64,000 bases of DNA from Epiperipatus broadwayi (lineage: Eukaryota; Onychophora; Udeonychophora; Euonychophora; Peripatidae). Positions 34,285 through 45,384 of the stretch are shown piece after piece. Positions within the stretch are counted from its first letter, which is position 1; every line of letters begins with the position of its first letter. Where the stretch lies: positions 52,576 through 116,575 of the forward strand of contig JAQFVV010007273.1 in assembly GCA_028023455.1 (NCBI GenBank). Reading direction: 5' to 3'. The position numbers and the translations under genes were made by a program. The notes below the pieces were generated by a model. That model did not search any database, was not told the DNA's origin, and saw only the letters and a program-made list of their open reading frames with translations.

Positions 34285-34925
34285 AGTGCTCCCTTCAGCT
34301 ATCCAATCTATTTTATACAACTGATACACATGACCACATACAGGTGAAAAAGATAAATTATCTCCAATTTACATATTTCATGCTGAATCAGCACTCATCA
34401 GTTGGTCAAGATTGTCATCTCCCACATGTATATATAATCAGTGCTTGGTTTCTACTAAGAGAACAAATCTTTAAACTTTAATGGACAGACTTCAATCTAC
34501 TCCACCACCTAACTTTTCAGTCTTCCATACCATTGAAAATCTGATGGAAAGCCCAAATTCGTTGATAATGCCAATATTATTGTCATACATGAGGGGTCAG
34601 AATGACTTAAGGTCAACATGGGCATGACAACAATATTGACATTATCAAGGAATTTGGACATTCCATCATTAGATTTTCAATAATATGGAAGGCTGAAGAA
34701 TTAGATGGTGGAATAGATTGAAACTTGTCTATTAAAATTTAAAAATTTGCTATCTTGACATATTCATTATGTATGTGTGTGAGAAATGATGACTTGGATC
34801 AAATAATGAGTGCTGGATCAGCATGAAATACATATATTGGAAATCATTTCTCTTTTTCACATGTTTGTGGTCATGTATATCAGTTGTATGAGATAGATTG
34901 GATAGCTGAATTAAGCTTGAAAGTC
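34285..34925. mobile_element. Large foldback element (palindrome) related to FB-A
   Basis: The left arm (~34,285-34,600) and right arm (~34,620-34,925) are inverted copies around a short centre near 34,610. Landmarks are ATCCAATCTATTTTATACAA on the left and its complement at ~34,885-34,905, and the pair TTTCATGCTGAATCAGCACT (~34,379) and AGTGCTGGATCAGCATGAAA (~34,810). That motif is the FB-A core, linking this element to the family. No transposase. Confidence 0.85.
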
Positions 34926-34929
34926 TATG

Positions 34930-35545
34930 TTCAAATTCCCTTTATTACATCGTGACACACACAGTTGGTACAGAGATGATTATAATTTTTTATTAGAAAA
35001 CTCTGTGCATAAAGATAAAAATTGTTTCGACTAATAGCATTGCCTGCATATAAATTATTTTGAAAATTACTAATTCTGTTATTTTTCCAATCTATTTTGA
35101 CACCAGACAGAATTCTTTTTTGCCATCGCAAATACATGATAATCATTTTCTAAAAATAGTACCAGCTGAGACTGTGATTGCAAAAGCCAATTACAGTGTT
35201 TACATTTTTTGGTAACACTTCTGATAAAGATGTATTGTGACCACCACATTAAAATGTCAATTACTTATTGTATTATTTTCAGTGGTTATATTCATTTCTT
35301 AAGAAGATAAAGTTTTTGTTAGGAGATTAATCCAAGTCTAAATAGTTTTCAACAATATAATCTATGTTTTCTATGCAAAAATCAGAAGCAAAGATATATA
35401 CATATATACTGTTGAAGCATCCTTTACAATTATGCATTAACCTTTATTGTCAGATTTGCTTTGGAAACTTTATTGTTTTCGCTGATAAAATATTTGAATA
35501 CTCTATTAATTAAATTATATATCCATATGTATTATTTTAGTGATG
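34930..35545. other. AT-rich intergenic DNA
   Basis: No gene or repeat I can support. Confidence 0.5.
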
Positions 35546-35559
35546 ATGCTATTTTACAT

Positions 35560-35900
35560 GTAATTACATATTGGACTATTTACATCACATAGAATTAATT
35601 ATTAAAGGATTTTAGAAAATTCAAACTTATACTTTCCGAGAACATTCAACTGTTAATAATAGTACACAGATTAGTATATAACACATTTTTGAGGAATAGT
35701 ATTTTTCTCAGGTGTTTCTGGCTTGACAAGTGATAGTACCAATATAAAAAATTAAAGATTCCAGATTCAATTCCTATGTTAATAATGTCACGGATTAAAC
35801 CAGCTACATCTGAAGAAGAAAGGAAACTAATTCCGCTCAAAATATTGTGTTATATATTAACTTATGGAATAAATAAAGTTTGACTTTTTCTACATTTATT
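35560..35900 (+). mobile_element. SINE-II, copy 2, with upstream shared repeat
   Basis: A block TTTTAGAAAATTCAAAC (~35,611) leading into GCAC/ACAGATTAGTATATAAC also occurs near 44,160 and 63,100. Then comes a tRNA-like segment with a B-box-like GATTCAATTCC (35,764-35,774), a body with TAAACCAGC, an AATATTGTGTTATATAT block and the ATAAATAAAGTTTGA end (~35,870). Same order as copy 1 at 6,115 and copy 3 at 44,505. Confidence 0.5.
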
Positions 35901-36299
35901 TAAAATTTTGGTCTTTCACTTTGTAAATGCAAATATATTCTATAAAAACATAAATAATCTATTATATATACATCTAAGACTTTCAGCATACTTAAGTTAT
36001 CATTGATATAAGTTTTTTTTTAAAAAGTATACGTTTTCATGAACTATTTTATATAAATTTCACTCTTTGTTTTTTATCTAAAATTGTTTAGTAATTTAGA
36101 TGTTTCATTTTTTTTAAAAAAAATAAGTTAGGCATTAAAACAAAAATATACATTTTTGTTTTTTTTTATTTTTGGAAGGTTCAGAAATGTTTTTTTTATT
36201 TATTTGATTACAAACGAAAGAATGACTATCCAAATCGCTTTCTGAAATATCATTATCAACATATTTTTTGAATTTCATACTTGTAGGTTGCCTTTTTTG

Positions 36300-37385
36300 A
36301 ATTTATTCATAACTTTAAATTATCTCTAGCACATATAAACTTTAAATCTCAGTTAAAGATTAATATATCTGATTTTTTAAATTTACACTCACGGAGTTAC
36401 TCACCTTTCTCTGTCCCGTATGTAAATCTTTATAGATATAATAAACACCTCCATACTTCCCTATTCTTTTCAAATTAATATAAATAAAGATATAATAAAA
36501 GACAAATGACCCCCAAGATGCATTTCATGCTGAACCAGCACTCATTAGTTGGCCCAGGTCACTATTTCTCATATATATCTCTATTATATGCAAAATATTT
36601 ATCTAGAGTAAATTGTTACATTTTCATTTACCATTGTCAAACTCCCTCCACTCACAACTTTGACGCCATCCATTTCAGATAAATACACTAATGATTATTA
36701 CTAATCATTTTCGAAACTAGAGATTATCTATAGCACAGACATAAACTTTAAACCTCAGTTAAAGATTAATATATCTGATTTTTTAAATTTACACACACGG
36801 AGTTATTCACCTTTCTCTGTCCCTATGTAATATCTTTATAGATATAATAAACACCTCCACATTTCCCCATTCTTTTCAAATTCATATAAATAAAGAGATA
36901 ATAAAAGACAAATGACCCCCAAGATGCATTTCCTGCTGAACCAGCACTCATTAGTTGGCCCAGGTCACTATTTCTCATATATATCTCTATTATATGCAAA
37001 ATATTTATCTAGAGTAAATTGTTACATTTTCATTTACCATTGTCAAACTTCCTCCATTCACAACTTTGACGCCATCCATTTCAGGGGGTCATTTGTCTTT
37101 TATTAGATCTTTATTTATATGAATTTGAAAAGAATGGGGAAGTGTGGAGGTGTTTATTATATCTATAAAGATATTACATAGGGACAGAGAATCCGTGTGT
37201 GTAAATTTAAAAAATCAGATATATTAATCTTTAACTGAAGTTTAAAGTTTATATCGGTGCTAGAGATAATCTCTAGTTTCGAAAATGATTAGTAGTGATC
37301 ATTAGTGTATTTATCTAAAATGGATGGCGTCAAAGTTGTGAGTGAAGGGAGTTTGACAATGGTAAATGAAAATGTAACAACTTTA
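36300..37385. mobile_element. FB-A array: two direct units plus one inverted unit
   Basis: Two direct units (~36,308-36,660 and ~36,660-37,085, period ~405 bp) are followed by an inverted partial unit (37,086-37,385). The direct units carry the core CATGCTGAACCAGCACTCAT (36,528-36,547) or its CTGCTGAACC variant (~36,932). Shared blocks are TTTGACGCCATCCATTTCAG and TTATAGATATAATAAACACC. The two direct units are very similar, so the duplication is young relative to other FB-A copies. The inverted unit stops just short of the core. Confidence 0.8.
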
Positions 37386-37389
37386 AATT

Positions 37390-38452
37390 ATGTTTATATA
37401 AAAAGTTAATATGTACCAAAACCGTTGTGTATTAAATGAAAAAAAAGATACAAACTTAAAGATCAAAAATACTACTGTAGCGCATTTGGTCTTCATTTTC
37501 CCATTTCTATTAATGTTCAACCTAATAAAATAATAATGATAAAGCTATGAAATTTTAAATTATTTCATTTATCAATTTATAAAACTTTTATAAATATATA
37601 AAACAATTTTAATGATCAATTCGAATATCGCAAATTATCTCATTATTTTGAATGATACAGTGTCCCAAAATTTGTTTATTGTATATGAAATATTATTTAT
37701 TATCTTTTTTAAAGGAAAATATTTTTTTTTAGAGATAATAATTGCGGCAAGAATATTTATTGCTTAGAAATGTCCACACGGCGTATTTATATGCGGGTAT
37801 ATATATATGCTTATTATATACGGAAAGTTTCCAACTTTATTTGAATGTTAATATATTTTTATAAATTTAAATCAAAAATAGCTCATAAAATTATGAGTAA
37901 GATATTTATCAAAAGTAATAAAATCATTATTAAATGCTAAAAAGAAAAATATTATTTATACTGGGTGGTTGGGAGAGGGTTAATATGTCCATCGTAAAAC
38001 TGTTTATATGTGTTTTCTGAATTACTGCCAACACCATGTGGAAAACATATTTTCTATCAATATTGGAAACTTTTTAGCTAAGTTACACTAACTGTCATTC
38101 GGCCACATTCTAACATATTTTTAATACAATTTTAAGAATGTTAACGACTGCATAATTGCTTAATATAGAAGCTTTCTGAATAATATATCTTTAGCATTTT
38201 CAGTGTACGCTATTCATACTTTCACTCAAAAGTTTTTATAACGATGGAAAACTAATTTCGAAAAGGAAACGGGTGGAAGTCACTAAACTATCAATAACAC
38301 CAGTATATTATCTTCAGCATCGTTATGCAACTGATACACAACTCGACTCCAAGTGTTCTTTTTCTCTCAAGTATAACAAGTGATTCAATCGACTTTACAA
38401 GCCTTTGGATTAAAGCGTAAAAACATTTACATATATATGATACTATCAAAAA
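37390..38452. promoter_or_regulatory. CpG-retaining stretch upstream of candidate exon
   Basis: From about 37,700 the density of CpG rises visibly (GCGGC, ACGGCGTA, TTCGGCC, GTACGC, ACGGG, CTCGACTCC, TCGAC, AGCGT) compared with the CpG-poor repeats around it. No transposon was recognised. It lies directly upstream of a candidate first coding exon, so it may include a promoter and 5' UTR. No TATA box or initiator can be assigned reliably. Confidence 0.35.
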
Positions 38453-38544
38453 ATGAAAACGATGGCTGAAGAAAATAAATGGATATCTTCCAATCCTTTA
38501 CATGAGTTTAATCACAATCAAAATTGTTCACCTTATAGACAAAG
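38453..38544 (+). CDS. Candidate first coding exon of an unidentified host gene
   Basis: An ATG at 38,453 preceded by CAAAAA (A at -3, acceptable context) opens 30 codons plus two bases, starting MKTMAEENKWISSNPLHEFN. It ends AAAG|GTAAGA at 38,544/38,545, a consensus metazoan 5' splice site. A second in-frame ATG lies three codons in. The region is not repetitive within the window and is CpG-retaining. The peptide is hydrophilic with no signal peptide or domain I recognise. No second exon was found in the remaining 25 kb, so the intron would be long or the call wrong. Confidence 0.35.
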
Positions 38545-39744
38545 GTAAGACACCCCTCCCCTCTATTTTTTTTTCTTTTTTCCATGCTAATAAGTTTTAA
38601 GTTTTTATATGTAAACAAAATAAAAGTTTAGGCTATTTTATTACCCTTTAGAGCAAAAATATATTTTAAAATAATTTAATCGTATGTCGTATATTGTTTA
38701 ATTTTTTTATTTTGTTTTGTTGTTAAATTTCGAAAAAAGTGCCACATTTTTTTTCTTTTAAACTTATAGTAATTATCTGTATTAAAAAGATTCACGAAGT
38801 AGAGATTTTGCATTGCGTATGAATGGGTTCGAACCGGTCAACTGAAATTCTTTTAAAGAAGCTTAGGGATTTTCTTCCCGGTAGCTGTGTCATAGTCCAC
38901 TTAGTCCACCTAGATAAACAACCACTATTAGTCGTAAATGGAGATTTAGCAATCCTTAGCTGAAGGAAAAAACATTGATAAAAAGCCGATCAAACTCTCA
39001 ATTAGCAAACCTCACGAGTATTGTCTTTGCCTTCATTTATTCGCTAAAAGAAAGCTGTAAGAGAAAAGCGGGCTACTTTCTAAAAAGTCTGTTTTATCTT
39101 TATCTTTTATTTTACTATATATAAACGTATTTTTTTAAATAGTAGATTGAACCATGACTTTATTAATTTCGCTAGACTGAAACCTGTCAATAATTAAAGT
39201 GAAAATTGGAAAATCTATTCATTTCCTAATATTAGACTATTTTTAAAATTAATCACCTTAAAACTATTTTCTTAATATTAATATAATGTATGAACTTATT
39301 TCCCACCTCGATTTGTAGTATCTTATTACTATTCTATACCTAAAGGATTTACGAAGTTTAATTAATAATAAAAGAAAATCAATACGATGATACAATATGT
39401 TTCTAAAATGACCTTTAAAAAGTGTATAAGAAGTTGTTTATTAATGCTACCATATATATATATTTTATATTATAAAAAATGAAATTAGTAAAGCTCTTTC
39501 GAGAAAAGTATATCTTCCAATAGTTGTATTCATAAAAACCTTCTCTATAATATATATATATAGGTTATGCATATATATATATATAATTGTATAGATATTT
39601 GTAAAATTGACTTTTATTAGAAAATATTTCTTTACAAACTGTAAATTGGTAATATTTCTATATATATATATCCATTTACAAAAAAGCAAAAAGATGATCA
39701 TTAGACTACTAATTATTCGATTAAATACCTACAAGATTTAATTT

Positions 39745-39810
39745 AGTGTTAGAGTGTCACATTCTGGATCTCAAGGGATATAAATCATGGACTCAATTCC
39801 CGAGCAGTAA
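39745..39810 (+). mobile_element. Possible SINE head fragment
   Basis: TTAGTGTTAGAGTG resembles an A box and GGACTCAATTCC (39,789-39,800) a B box at tRNA-like spacing, as in SINE-II. The SINE-II body does not follow convincingly. Confidence 0.25.
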
Positions 39811-39972
39811 ACCGTTTGATTGTTTTATTTAATCAATTAGACTTGATTTTGTTTTTACTTTAATTGCAGTACTAATTCTTTCAAAGTAATTTTGTCATTA
39901 AGTAGTAAAAAAGTCCATTACTGTTGATTATCTTTGATAGTATTACTACTACGATTTCAAAACAATCTCTAT

Positions 39973-39973
39973 T

Positions 39974-40014
<41 letters not shown>
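39973..40014. repeat. (CT)n(CA)n compound microsatellite
   Basis: About 20 bp of CT units pass directly into about 22 bp of CA units. Confidence 0.95.
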
Positions 40015-40469
40015 AACTCTATGATTATTTCAACCATAAATTAAATTAGTATAGTTTTCATTATCAAAATTATTTTTTTTAAAAATTAATATTTTGATTT
40101 CCTAAAAAAATAATATATATTATTTAAATTACTGAGACTAAATTAGATTATTCTTTAATCTTTATCATCTTCCATATTCTCCTATCTCAATCTGCTTATA
40201 AACATAATAAAATGTTCCTCGATAATTTAATTAATATTCTATAGAATAAAATTCTCGCAGCCATTTTAGTTTATAAATATTCTTCGGGCTATATAATCTA
40301 ACTTACTTGCATTAATTGAACTTAGTAACAATTTTATTATTGACATTTATAAAAATTGATGAATTAGAACAACTATATACTTCAGCAACAAAATTTCTAG
40401 CCAATCAGACAGGATATTAAATTAAACTTAAATAACGTAAATGGTTCAAACAATCACTACGTGAACATA

Positions 40470-42385
40470 TATGTTTCAAGATGAAAGTCTCTTTAAGATT
40501 AATTCAATTTCTTTGGCTCATAGTCTAACCTTTTCCATATTACATAAACTCTATCTCACATGGTATCTTTTAGGTTTTTTACAATTTATTGGATTCCACT
40601 TTAAGATTTTTAACCTTCATCAATTATTATCTTTTCTAGCGGAATATCCAGTCCAGCCGTATTTCAGTTACTTAATTCTTTCAATCATTGTTCAGTCACC
40701 CAAAACTGTCCATACTTTGATTAGTGGTCTGAAATCTTTGCAATAAGTCTCATTTCTATATATAAGAACTAGTAAAGACATTTATTTAAAATCTTTCTTT
40801 TTACATATATAGGCATTCCATTCAAATTTAATGCTATAATTAATTTTACCCATTATAGTTCTAATTTTATTAACATTTTGATGACGTTATTTGTAGTTCT
40901 TAACTTTATTTAAATTCATTAAAATTTATGAGTTTATTCCAATCCATTGAATATTACTTGAGTCTTTTAGCATTTATCTTCTAATTTCTTACTTTCATCT
41001 AATAATTCCTGCAACATTTACTAAAGGTCTAAAAGATTATTTGGTAGAACAACCACATCATTTGCCAAATGTGGATGGCTTAAATAATTTCCATATATTT
41101 TTGTGCTTCTAACTCCTGGTAAAACTGTTGTAATTTAGAACATATGTCATTCTGTCATGCATTCTTTTCAAGGTTCATTTTCTTAATATCATCATAAAAA
41201 TTATTTCTGTTACATTTTGATATGTATTCTTCAGAATACAAGAAAACAATATACTAGGTCTACATTTTGATGACCCAAAGCATAAATCATTGTGGAGATC
41301 CTTATAAAATCAAATGTCCTTTCTCCAATTTTCACATTCAAAGAATAATGACAATTTCTTTTAATGATCCTTCCTTTAATTTCTCTCCATACATGAATGG
41401 GATGCATTGTACTAAAACTATTTTTTAATCTAACTTGTTTTTTTTTTTAGCTACTTTTAATCCGCAGTTTACAGTAAATGAATTATAATTAGTTTGGTGA
41501 TGATTTTGTATAGAAGTGATGAGTCTGAAATCTTTAATACCTTTTAATGATCTTTTTTAAACATCAACACTACTACTGTATTCTTTCAACCATTTGATAC
41601 ATTGTTACCATTGACCAATTTGGTATATAGAATTATTAACACTTTTACATCTTTTTCATCTGTTTTTTTTCAGAGATCAATAATTTGCCTTTTTCATAGA
41701 TCTTATCATTTCAATTTTAAAAATACTTGAACATTTAAAAAATGGCGTAATAGTAGTGGTTATGGCATGTTTTTGTTCTTTAGTACTAAATAATTCAAAG
41801 TCTAAACTCTTCCATACATCTCATATTGTTGTTCCTCTTTTTAATAATAATTTAATCTGAAATTCTTAATGTGAAAATAACTTCTCTTCCAATATCAAAT
41901 ATTATTTTATACTTGTAAAACATTTAGTCTTTTCTATAGTTTTTCTTACCAATTATAAAAAAAAAAAAGTTATATTATTTTTTATACTATTATTAACTCT
42001 TTTTTGAAACAGATATTCAATTCATTTTCATGGATCATTTAAAATATTTTCTATATTCTTTCTTTTCTTTATAACTTATCTTCAGTTGAAAGTAGATTAG
42101 TGGTATATTTTTGTACAAGTTAATTCTGATGCAGTTCTTAGTAGAGTGTCAGGTATTTTTTTATTAATCTCATTTGATTTTCAACCATCTCCAAAAGCTG
42201 TTAATATTATTAAATGTTAAGCAAGTTCTAATTTAAATTTATTTGTTAATACTTCTGAAGTTTAAGAATATTACTTATTAATATTATATTTTTAATGGCT
42301 CTTATGTCTCCAATTTTGCATTAATACTCATCTTATATCTTGAATAAATTAAAAATATTGTAATATTTAAGTATATATTATTATT
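40470..42385 (-). pseudogene. Decayed RTE-type LINE copy (L4)
   Basis: Nucleotide similarity to the reverse complement of the better copy at 55,257-58,213 can be followed from the endonuclease/RT linker (~42,385) through RT to the 3' end (~40,470). Examples are TTATTGGATTCCA near 40,590 (3' domain), CCACATCATTTGCCAAATGTGG near 41,055 (around the DD motif) and GTGTCAGGTATTTTTTTATT near 42,150. It carries many stops and indels; no frame is intact. It is the oldest-looking of the RTE copies. The N-terminal endonuclease is missing. Confidence 0.7.
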
Positions 42386-42504
42386 AATCAAAATCTATTT
42401 TCCTGTAACTGCATCTATCAATATTCATTTCCATTTAGCATTTTTCTCAAAGAAAGAATTCATAATATACAATGTTTCTTTTAAAACCACTAACAAATTA
42501 TGAC

Positions 42505-42967
42505 CATCATTTCATATGCTTTTCACAATCTGTTAATACAATTGCAAATTTCTCCATACAATATTGCCATCTAGGGTAATCCATAGTAATCAATGGATGC
42601 TAGAAAGCTAGTCCATCACAATTCCTATATAGGGCTTGATCATCCAATATCACCAGACTTATCTCTATCTTATAATTTTTATCAGTGAATTAACTTAAAT
42701 TAAAAACATTATTGTGTTTTCAGTTTGGACTCACAGCTTTATAGCTAACATAAAAGGTAAAAGATGGGTGCTGGAGGGATGCATTAGACCAAAATATCTT
42801 GTTGCTGTGCTTTCAGATCCAAGGCTCTTCATTAATTAAAGATATCTGCTAGAAACTAGTCTGGGGACATTGGATGAGTAAACACTAGATAGAGATTCTG
42901 ATGCACTAATCTTCTAGCATATATTGTTTATTGTGGCTTGCACTAGATGGCTATGATGTATGAAAGA
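42505..42967. mobile_element. FB-B element with interior
   Basis: The left end (CTCCATACAATATTGCCATC, 42,552-42,571, then TAATCAATGGATGCTAGAA) and right end (CTTCTAGCATATATTG...GGCTTGCACTAGATGG...GATGTATGAAAG, 42,911-42,966) are imperfect terminal inverted repeats of ~60 bp. The outer block CATCATTTCATATGCTTTTC matches the block outside the 13,677 hairpin. The ~300-bp interior has no ORF. Confidence 0.6.
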
Positions 42968-42969
42968 AA

Positions 42970-44145
42970 GTTGCTACTGCAGTTTATTTTCTCCATATTG
43001 CACAAGTCTATGTCCTCTCTCATTTTTTACACAATAACCAAATATACCCAGAAAACTTTTTGTTTACTAAAATCTGGTATGATCAAAAGTTTTCTGTACT
43101 TCATGTATAAATATTCTTTACTTCTTTATCACAATGAAAACTTGTTTGAGCATAATCTTTTGTTAAGGTGAATAAGTAATATTGTTACTTGATCTAATAT
43201 ACAATCAATCTTCAAAATGTTGTTTTCTATTTTTCATTTATAATTAATTCCATTTCATTATTTTTTTTCAATATTTGAACATTTATAGTAAAGTACATGT
43301 CCACTTTTCAAGGCAATTGTATTTTTACCTTTTCTTCTAACTTCACAAGCTCACCATTGTTTCATTTAATATTAGCCAGTTTTTAATTTATAAAATCTTA
43401 ATTTATATAATCTTCTTTCACTTGAAAATGTTCTGCAGTTGTAGATAACTAAATAAAAGTTTATATTCAAATGACAGCCTGTGCCCATATTCAGAAGATT
43501 CTTAATACTCTCTACCTTCAGTCACTAAATCTGACAATTTTACTGTATATCTTTATTTTGTTTTCAAGAAAACTCAACTGAAGTTTTAAGAATTATCAGA
43601 AAAAGGGGGAGGGGGCATGGTATGTATTGATCTTAAACTCAGAGTTAAAAAGACTATAAATTCATCTAACATGCTGAAGTGTGCTTGTTGGTGAGATCAT
43701 TCACCTTCATTTACCATATGAATAATAATCACTGCATTAAAAACAACTGCAATTATAAAAACATATGGAGTTGGTTATTAGGAAATTTCCCTGCTCAGTT
43801 CTTTTTAAAAATAAATCAAAGGGCATCGTTTCACTTACTAAAAAAAAATCCTTTCTGCAAACACATTCACTTATAAATACAAAAGCAATTTAATATTATA
43901 TAATGAAGTATGAAATAAATCAGAATGCAATCATATATACTAATATTTTCATCAGTAAGCCAAATAATGTCAAAAATAGAATTGAATAAACTTTAATATA
44001 TTAAATGTGAATGAGGGATTGTTTTTTTAAAATATTATATAGTAATTCAAATATTTGTTTTAATGCATAGCCTACTTGGTTAGAAACATTAAAGTTTTTT
44101 AAGATAGCATTATGCATTTAAATATTATTACTAATGTTCATCTGA
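42970..44145. other. AT-rich intergenic DNA
   Basis: No gene seen. Short open frames around 42,947-43,171 and 43,679-43,876 lack any recognisable motif. Confidence 0.45.
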
Positions 44146-44149
44146 GAAT

Positions 44150-44700
44150 TTGTGATGTCTTTAGAAAAATTCAAACTTTATTTAATCTTTTCAAATACAT
44201 TCAGCTGAAAGTTATAGTGCACAGGTATGTAACATTTTAAATAGTAATATTCTTTCTTTTTTAAATGTTGCAAAGTTCAAAGTGATGTATTAAACAACTA
44301 ATATATTCTGTCAAATTCAGTAAGTAGAAATTTGATATACTATGTATGAGAATCTTCCTGATTTCTTAATTTTTTCTTAAGGCAAAGATTAATAAACGAT
44401 AAGATCAATAAGTAATGAAATAACTCATTAATTTTACTCTTTAAAAAAAAATCAGGAGGGTTCTCATAAATAGTCAATTTTCTATTGATTATTACCTTTG
44501 TCAGTATAGGCTGTTTGGTTAATGCATCGCCTAAAGGTCCTAGGTTTAATTTTCATGCTTAACTTCTCACTAGTTATGCCATCACTAACTGAAGGAGGGC
44601 ATAATATCACTCAAAATATTGTGTTATATATAAACCTGTATGCTATTATTGACAGCTAAATTATTTGAATTTTTTTACATAAAGTTTGAATTTGTTAAAG
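44150..44700 (+). mobile_element. SINE-II, copy 3, with upstream shared repeat
   Basis: The upstream block TTTAGAAAAATTCAAACTTT (44,160-44,179) and TAGTGCACAGGTATGTAACA (~44,215-44,234) match 35,611-35,690 and 63,100-63,180. The SINE-like part (~44,505-44,700) has a GGTTTAATTTT B-box remnant (44,543-44,553), TCAAAATATTGTGTTATATA (~44,613-44,632) and an ATAAAGTTTGAA end. Confidence 0.45.
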
Positions 44701-44704
44701 ACAT

Positions 44705-45370
44705 TAAGGAACTAAATCTAAATGATGGAAATAATACAACATACAATTGCTGTTCTAACTGATAGTTACTAAATTCTTTTGAAAGTTAAATTGAATTTAG
44801 TTAACTCTGCCTTTGCTATTATTTGCTGTAAATAAATATTTAATATATAAGATTGCAATTTGATTTATTTCTTATTTTTCCATATAGTTATTTTTAGTAT
44901 TCATAAATAAATGTTATCAATGAATTGCTGTAGAATAATAACTTTTACCCATAGATAGCTGATAAAAAGAGTTTACAGTCTAAAAACAAATATGTCCTGC
45001 AAAGTGATTGGTATTTGTTTATATTATACTTTAATACAAATAGTATGTATGTGTGCTAAATTTTTAGCATAAAGGCAGGTTAAATTAGCTAGGAATCAAA
45101 GTACTATAACTGAATAGTAACACATCATTATTATTAATAATAATTTGCCATTGCTTGCTATTCTTTTAACATAATTTGGTTTTTCATTTTAATTTCTTAT
45201 AATGTGAATGCTGATAAGTTTCTTACATGACACTTCAGTTTCTTTGATATGAAACTTTCAAATGAAACACACACATACACACAAAAAAATAAGTTGTCAA
45301 ATAAAAGTTTGAAATGTCTTAGAATATGATCTTCAGAAGTGAAATTTTTTCAAAGAAATAATGCAAGTAT
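44705..45370. other. AT-rich intergenic DNA
   Basis: No gene seen; it precedes the RTE copy at 45,385. Confidence 0.5.
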
Positions 45371-45384
45371 ATATATATTTAATT

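Larger units (their letters stand above)
38551..40465. other. Non-coding DNA; CpG-retaining to ~39,080, then AT-rich
   Basis: 38,780-39,080 keeps many CpGs (TTCGAACCGG, CCCGG, GTCGT, GCCGATC, GCGGG) and could be part of the first intron or a regulatory region. Beyond this the sequence is ordinary AT-rich DNA. A (CT)n(CA)n tract lies at ~39,973-40,014. A possible tRNA-like motif with GGACTCAATTCC lies at 39,789-39,800. Confidence 0.45.

Noticed and set aside
38826-38835. GGTTCGAACC, a perfect pol III B box
   Set aside because: No A box or tRNA fold around it and no second copy; it is also a self-complementary 10-mer likely by chance in this CpG-richer stretch.
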